The notes under the pieces are model-generated. The model ran no database searches, was not told the DNA's origin, and saw only the letters and a program-made list of their open reading frames with translations. A program made the position numbers and the translations under genes. This document shows positions 5,288 to 9,214 of a stretch of 9,214 bases of DNA, in pieces. Numbering within the stretch: position 1 is the stretch's first letter; each line of letters begins with the position of its first letter. The stretch covers positions 1-9,214 of the forward strand of contig QYQI01000138.1 in the NCBI GenBank assembly GCA_007280825.1, given 5' to 3'. The stretch is from Ignavibacteriales bacterium (GTDB taxonomy: Bacteria; Bacteroidota; Ignavibacteria; Ignavibacteriales; Melioribacteraceae).

Positions 5288-8131
5288 TTATTTCTTCTTT
5301 GTGGTTCTTTTTACTTTTTTCTTTATAGTTTTTTTCGCTTTAGGTTTCTTTGCGAGCTTAACAAGATCTGAATAGCTCACTTTTATAATTACCGGCTTAC
5401 CAGATTTTTGTTCTTTAACAACAGCATGAGCGGCTGCAAGTCTTGCAATTGGAACACGGAAAGGAGAACAGCTTACATAGTTCAATCCGATCTTATGACA
5501 GAACTCAACTGATTTGGGTTCACCGCCGTGCTCGCCACAAATTCCAATTTTAAGATCAGGACGGGTAGCACGTCCACCTTCGACAGCCATCATCATCAGC
5601 TTACCAATTGCTTCTTGATCAATTGTTTGGAATGGATCAACCGGAAGGATTGTTTGTTCGAGATATTCTGGTAAGAATCCGCCAATATCATCTCTTGAGA
5701 AACCAAATCCCATTTGAGTTAGATCATTCGTTCCGAAGGAGAAGAATTGAGCCACCTCGGCAATCTTGTTAGCTGTTAAACAAGCACGAGGAATTTCTAT
5801 CATTGTTCCTGTAAGATGTGGAATTTTCTTTAATCCAAATTTCTCACAAACCTCTGCAAGTACTTTGGTAATTATTTTGTACTGATGTTTGATCTCATTA
5901 ACATGACAAGTTACCGGAATCATTATTTCCGGAAATGGTTTTTTACCTTCCTTCAATAATTCTGCAGTAGCTTCAAAGATTGCACGGACTTGCATCTCGG
6001 TAATTTCAGGATATGTAATTCCAAGACGTACACCGCGGTGTCCCATCATCGGATTGTTTTCATGTAATGAGTCTGCTCGCTTATTTAATTCTTGAAGAGA
6101 GATACCCAGACTCTTTGCCAATTTTTCTCTTTCATCTTGACGTGTAGGGACAAATTCATGAAGCGGGGGATCAAGAGTTCTAAATGTTACAGGGTAACCA
6201 TCCATTGCTTCCATAGTTCCTTTTACATCGTGTTTAACAAAAGGGAACAGTTCATTCAATGCGCCTCTTCTTTCAGCTTCGGTATTTGAATGAATCATTT
6301 TACGAAGTTTGAATAACGGCTCTTCAGAATTTTTTCCATAAAACATGTGTTCGGTTCTAAACAACCCGATACCTTCAGCGCCGAATGCACGTGCACGTGC
6401 TGCATCTTCCGGTGTATCAGCATTTGTTCTAACTTTTAATTTTCTCACAGCATCGCAGATTTTCATAAATGCCTGGAAGTCCGGATTTTCTTCCGCAGCT
6501 TTGATCATTGGTAATTCACCAAGATATACAGTTCCTTTGGAACCGTTTAGAGTAAGCCATTCACCTTCACGCACTGTATAATTTCCAACAGTAAAATATT
6601 TTTCATGATAATTTATTTTTACGGCACCTGCGCCAACGATACAACATTTACCCCAACCTCTGGCAACTAGTGCAGCGTGTGATGTCATTCCACCGCGGCC
6701 TGTAAGTATTGCTTGTGCGGCTCGCATTCCTTCAATGTCTTCAGGATTTGTTTCTTCACGTACAAGAATTACTCTCTTACCTTCTTTAGCCCAAGCCACA
6801 GCATCATTCGATGAGAAAACAACTTGTCCAGATGCACCGCCGGGTCCTGCAGGTAATCCTTTTACAATAACATTAGATGTAAGTTCTGCTTTCGGATCTA
6901 TAATCGGGTGAAGAAGTTCATCCAATTGCGAAGGTTGAACCCGCATAACAGCTTCTTCTTTTGTAATTAATTTTTCTTTGTACATATCAACAGCCATTCT
7001 TACTGCAGCCGGTCCGTTTCTTTTTCCAACACGGCATTGAAGCATATAAAGTTTTGTTTCTTGAATTGTAAATTCAATATCAAGCATATCGTGATAATGT
7101 TTTTCAAGTGAGCGTTCTATTGCATGAAGTTGTTTGTAAGCCGGAACCATTGCTGTTTCAAGTGATGGAAGATGTGCTGTGTGCTCACTCTTACCAATTT
7201 CATTAATAGGATTTGGCGTTCTGATACCCGCAACTACATCTTCACCTTGTGCATTCGGCAGCCATTCACCATAAAAATAATTTTCTCCTGTCGCAGGATT
7301 ACGTGTAAACGCAACACCTGTCGCAGATGTATCTCCCATATTTCCAAATACCATTGATTGAACATTTACAGCAGTACCCCATTCATCAGGAATGTTTTCA
7401 ATTCTTCTATAAGAGATTGCGCGTTTGCCCATCCAGCTTTGGAATACGGCAGAGACAGCTCCCCATAATTGATCCATAGGATTTTCAGGAAAAGGTTTGC
7501 CAAGAACTTCATAAACTTTTGCTTTGTAGATTTCTATAAGTTCTTTTAAATCTTCCGAACTTAGATCAGTATCACTTTTTGCACCGCGAGCTTCTTTCAT
7601 ATTGTGAAGTTCTTTTTCTAATTGATGACGGACACCTTTACCTTCTTCCGGTTCGATGCCGGCAGCTTTTTCCATTACAACATCGGAATACATTTGGATT
7701 AAGCGGCGGTGTGAATCATAAACGAAACGGGGGTTATTTGTCTTTGCTATTAAAGCTTCACGTGTTTCATTGTTCAATCCAACATTTAATATTGTTTCCA
7801 TCATACCGGGCATTGATGCACGCGCACCGGAGCGAACCGAAACAAGCAACGGATTTATTTTGTCTCCAAACTTTGCACCCATTTCTTTTTCAACTTTTGC
7901 AAGAGCAGTTTTAACTTGTTTATCTAGTTCTTTAGGATATTTTTTATTGTTTTTATAATATGCTGTACAGACTTCTGTTGTAATTGTGAAGCCGGCCGGA
8001 ACCGGTAAACCGATGTTAACCATTTCAGCCAAGTTTGCACCTTTGCCTCCTAGAAGTTCTTTCATATCTGCTTTACCTTCAGCATGTTTGCCGCCGAAAT
8101 AATAAACATACTTTTGTGTTGCTCGAGCCAT
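5288..8131 (-). CDS. ppdK: Pyruvate, phosphate dikinase with lysine-rich C-terminal tail
   Basis: This cytoplasmic enzyme interconverts ATP + pyruvate + phosphate with AMP + PEP + pyrophosphate. Three domains are visible. The N-terminal ATP-binding domain (about 1-395) carries GGKGANLAEM (28-37), SVRSGARASMPGMM (98-111) and GDTSATGVAFTRNP (266-279). The phosphohistidine domain (about 420-535) carries GRGGMTSHAALVARG, with catalytic H485 and the neighbouring T483, the site equivalent to regulatory phosphorylation in plant enzymes. The PEP-binding barrel (about 550-905) carries GLFRTEHMF (589-597), MMGHRGVRLG (695-704), SFGTNDLTQM (798-807) and GICGEHGGEP with catalytic C865. The 947 residues exceed the usual 870-900 because of a basic tail in which 14 of the last 23 residues are Lys or Arg. 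GGAGG at 8 nt spacing supports the start. It begins 28 nt after the lpxK stop, so co-transcription with lpxK is likely although the functions are unrelated. Confidence 0.97.
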   Translation of the reverse strand: MARATQKYVYYFGGKHAEGKADMKELLGGKGANLAEMVNIGLPVPAGFTITTEVCTAYYKNNKKYPKELDKQVKTALAKVEKEMGAKFGDKINPLLVSVRSGARASMPGMMETILNVGLNNETREALIAKTNNPRFVYDSHRRLIQMYSDVVMEKAAGIEPEEGKGVRHQLEKELHNMKEARGAKSDTDLSSEDLKELIEIYKAKVYEVLGKPFPENPMDQLWGAVSAVFQSWMGKRAISYRRIENIPDEWGTAVNVQSMVFGNMGDTSATGVAFTRNPATGENYFYGEWLPNAQGEDVVAGIRTPNPINEIGKSEHTAHLPSLETAMVPAYKQLHAIERSLEKHYHDMLDIEFTIQETKLYMLQCRVGKRNGPAAVRMAVDMYKEKLITKEEAVMRVQPSQLDELLHPIIDPKAELTSNVIVKGLPAGPGGASGQVVFSSNDAVAWAKEGKRVILVREETNPEDIEGMRAAQAILTGRGGMTSHAALVARGWGKCCIVGAGAVKINYHEKYFTVGNYTVREGEWLTLNGSKGTVYLGELPMIKAAEENPDFQAFMKICDAVRKLKVRTNADTPEDAARARAFGAEGIGLFRTEHMFYGKNSEEPLFKLRKMIHSNTEAERRGALNELFPFVKHDVKGTMEAMDGYPVTFRTLDPPLHEFVPTRQDEREKLAKSLGISLQELNKRADSLHENNPMMGHRGVRLGITYPEITEMQVRAIFEATAELLKEGKKPFPEIMIPVTCHVNEIKHQYKIITKVLAEVCEKFGLKKIPHLTGTMIEIPRACLTANKIAEVAQFFSFGTNDLTQMGFGFSRDDIGGFLPEYLEQTILPVDPFQTIDQEAIGKLMMMAVEGGRATRPDLKIGICGEHGGEPKSVEFCHKIGLNYVSCSPFRVPIARLAAAHAVVKEQKSGKPVIIKVSYSDLVKLAKKPKAKKTIKKKVKRTTKKK

Positions 8132-8139
8132 TGATCATT

Positions 8140-8144
8140 CCTCC
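8140..8144 (-). promoter_or_regulatory. Strong Shine-Dalgarno of ppdK
   Basis: Reads GGAGG on the minus strand, 8 nt before the ppdK ATG and inside the 28-nt lpxK-ppdK gap. It fixes the start at 8131. A nearer upstream ATG is in another frame and does not compete for this product. Confidence 0.85.
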
Positions 8145-8159
8145 AATAGTAGTTTTCTT

Positions 8160-9214
8160 TTACTTTGTTTTGTTCATTTGTTTTAGGATTAATTCATTAA
8201 ATAAATCTTGTTCATCGAGTTTGAGTTCGATCTTCAAATAAAAAATATCTATATCATCTAAATCTTTAGAAAATTTATTCAGTTTAACTGCATCCTTCTG
8301 AGTTGTTAATACAGAATAGCAATTTGTATCGTAAAATTTCTTTCTAATATCCTGTATTTCTTTAAGAGAATAATTTTTATGATCCGGGAAAATCATTTTA
8401 TTAGTGATATCAATTTTATTCTTCTCAAGTGCATTTAAGAATGAGAAGGGAAGCGCCACACCGCATACAACCAAACTTTTCTGTCCTTGAAACTCATTCA
8501 TATTAAAAAAGTTATGTGACTTAACATCGTAAATTCCATCAGCTTGATAAAAACCGGTAAACACATTTTTGTTTTCGAAATATCTTTTCAATTTATCCGG
8601 TATCTCAATTTTCTCGGAAAATTTTCTATTAATGATAATAATATCTGCCCGCTCTAAGGAATCAAAAGGTTCTCTCATCGAACCAAGAGGAAGCAAACGC
8701 TGTTCAATCTGCCCGGGTTTATCCAAAAAATTTTGATCAAAAATCAGAACATCAACATCCCGATGGATCCATCTATGTTGAAATGCATCGTCAAGTATTA
8801 TTGTATCAACTTCAGCATCCTTAATAAATTGAAGGGCTCCGTCAACGCGTCTTTCAGAAACGGCAGTGGGAATTTTTAGCTCTTCAGACATGAAATACAT
8901 TTCATCTCCGCATTCATCAACAGTTGAATTGATATTTTTTCCATCGCTAACATATATGTAGCCGAGAGAATTTCTGCCGTAACCGCGGCTTAAAACTCCG
9001 ACTTTTTTATTTATAGATTTCAAGTATGAAGCGATCATCATAACAGTTGGTGTTTTGCCGGAACCACCGACAGTTATATTTCCGACAGAGATTACTTTTG
9101 CATTTACCTTAACTGCGCTGAAAATATTTTTATCAAAGAACCAGTTTCTAACTTTTATTATAAAAGAATAGATGAACACTAAAGGCAATAATATAAATCT
9201 GAAAAATTTTAACA
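8160..9214 (-). CDS. lpxK: Tetraacyldisaccharide 4'-kinase (lipid A), 5' end cut by window edge
   Basis: LpxK phosphorylates the 4' position of the lipid A disaccharide precursor at the inner-membrane cytoplasmic face. Counting from a TTG at 9188, the ATPase signatures are the Walker A loop GNITVGGSGKTPT (36-48; GGSGKTPT at bases 9045-9068), VLSRGYGR (65-72) and the family hallmark DDAFQHR (133-139) followed by WIHRD. The TTG is unlikely to be the real start. The frame stays open to the right edge and encodes LKFFRFILLPLVFIYS, which matches the hydrophobic N-terminal membrane helix (LLLPLSxLYG-like) of LpxK proteins. The true start therefore lies a few codons beyond the window. The visible part is near full family length (about 325-360 aa). 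It ends in TAA, 28 nt before ppdK. Its presence implies a lipid A-producing outer membrane. Confidence 0.95.
   Translation of the reverse strand, partial: LKFFRFILLPLVFIYSFIIKVRNWFFDKNIFSAVKVNAKVISVGNITVGGSGKTPTVMMIASYLKSINKKVGVLSRGYGRNSLGYIYVSDGKNINSTVDECGDEMYFMSEELKIPTAVSERRVDGALQFIKDAEVDTIILDDAFQHRWIHRDVDVLIFDQNFLDKPGQIEQRLLPLGSMREPFDSLERADIIIINRKFSEKIEIPDKLKRYFENKNVFTGFYQADGIYDVKSHNFFNMNEFQGQKSLVVCGVALPFSFLNALEKNKIDITNKMIFPDHKNYSLKEIQDIRKKFYDTNCYSVLTTQKDAVKLNKFSKDLDDIDIFYLKIELKLDEQDLFNELILKQMNKTK

Noticed and set aside
7579..7958. Overlapping plus-strand frames opposite the ppdK N-terminal domain
   Set aside because: Two shadow frames in different phases across conserved ppdK codons; neither shows a domain or start signal.

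Overview
The window is ordinary, densely packed housekeeping DNA from a bacterium. Every gene I can support lies on the minus strand, so transcription runs from the right end to the left end. In transcription order it holds lpxK (5' end cut by the right edge), ppdK, queA, ispD, plsY, gpsA and recG (3' end cut by the left edge). I see no RNA gene, CRISPR array, phage or insertion-sequence gene, and no previously undescribed system.

Organism: the DNA is AT-rich by eye. LpxK implies a lipid A-containing (diderm, Gram-negative) cell, and IspD implies the MEP route to isoprenoids. AT-rich DNA, these protein variants, a TGTCATTCTG-bounded palindromic repeat and a PPDK with a lysine-rich tail suggest the Bacteroidota/Chlorobiota/Ignavibacteria group, perhaps Ignavibacteria. 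This placement is inference. Strong Shine-Dalgarno sequences before ppdK and queA are less typical of classical Bacteroidota, where they are usually weak or absent.

Layout: on the right, lpxK (lipid A 4'-kinase) is followed after 28 nt by ppdK (pyruvate phosphate dikinase, 947 aa). A 123-nt gap then holds an 89-bp element bounded by 10-bp inverted repeats, followed by queA with a strong ribosome binding site. queA and ispD overlap by one base (TAATG). A 65-nt gap containing a perfect AT-rich palindrome separates ispD from plsY. plsY and gpsA overlap by four bases (ATGA). A second 65-nt gap leads to recG. No gene-free stretch exceeds 123 nt.

How the genes fit together: gpsA makes sn-glycerol 3-phosphate, and plsY acylates it in the first step of phospholipid synthesis. 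lpxK serves the outer membrane, ispD makes an isoprenoid precursor intermediate, ppdK interconverts pyruvate and PEP, queA works in queuosine tRNA modification, and recG remodels stalled replication forks. The tight spacing and two stop/start overlaps suggest one or a few polycistronic transcripts. Only the plsY-gpsA pair shares an obvious metabolite.

The points most worth a second look are the palindromic repeat between ppdK and queA, the lysine-rich PPDK tail, the true lpxK start lying outside the window, and the palindrome in front of plsY.
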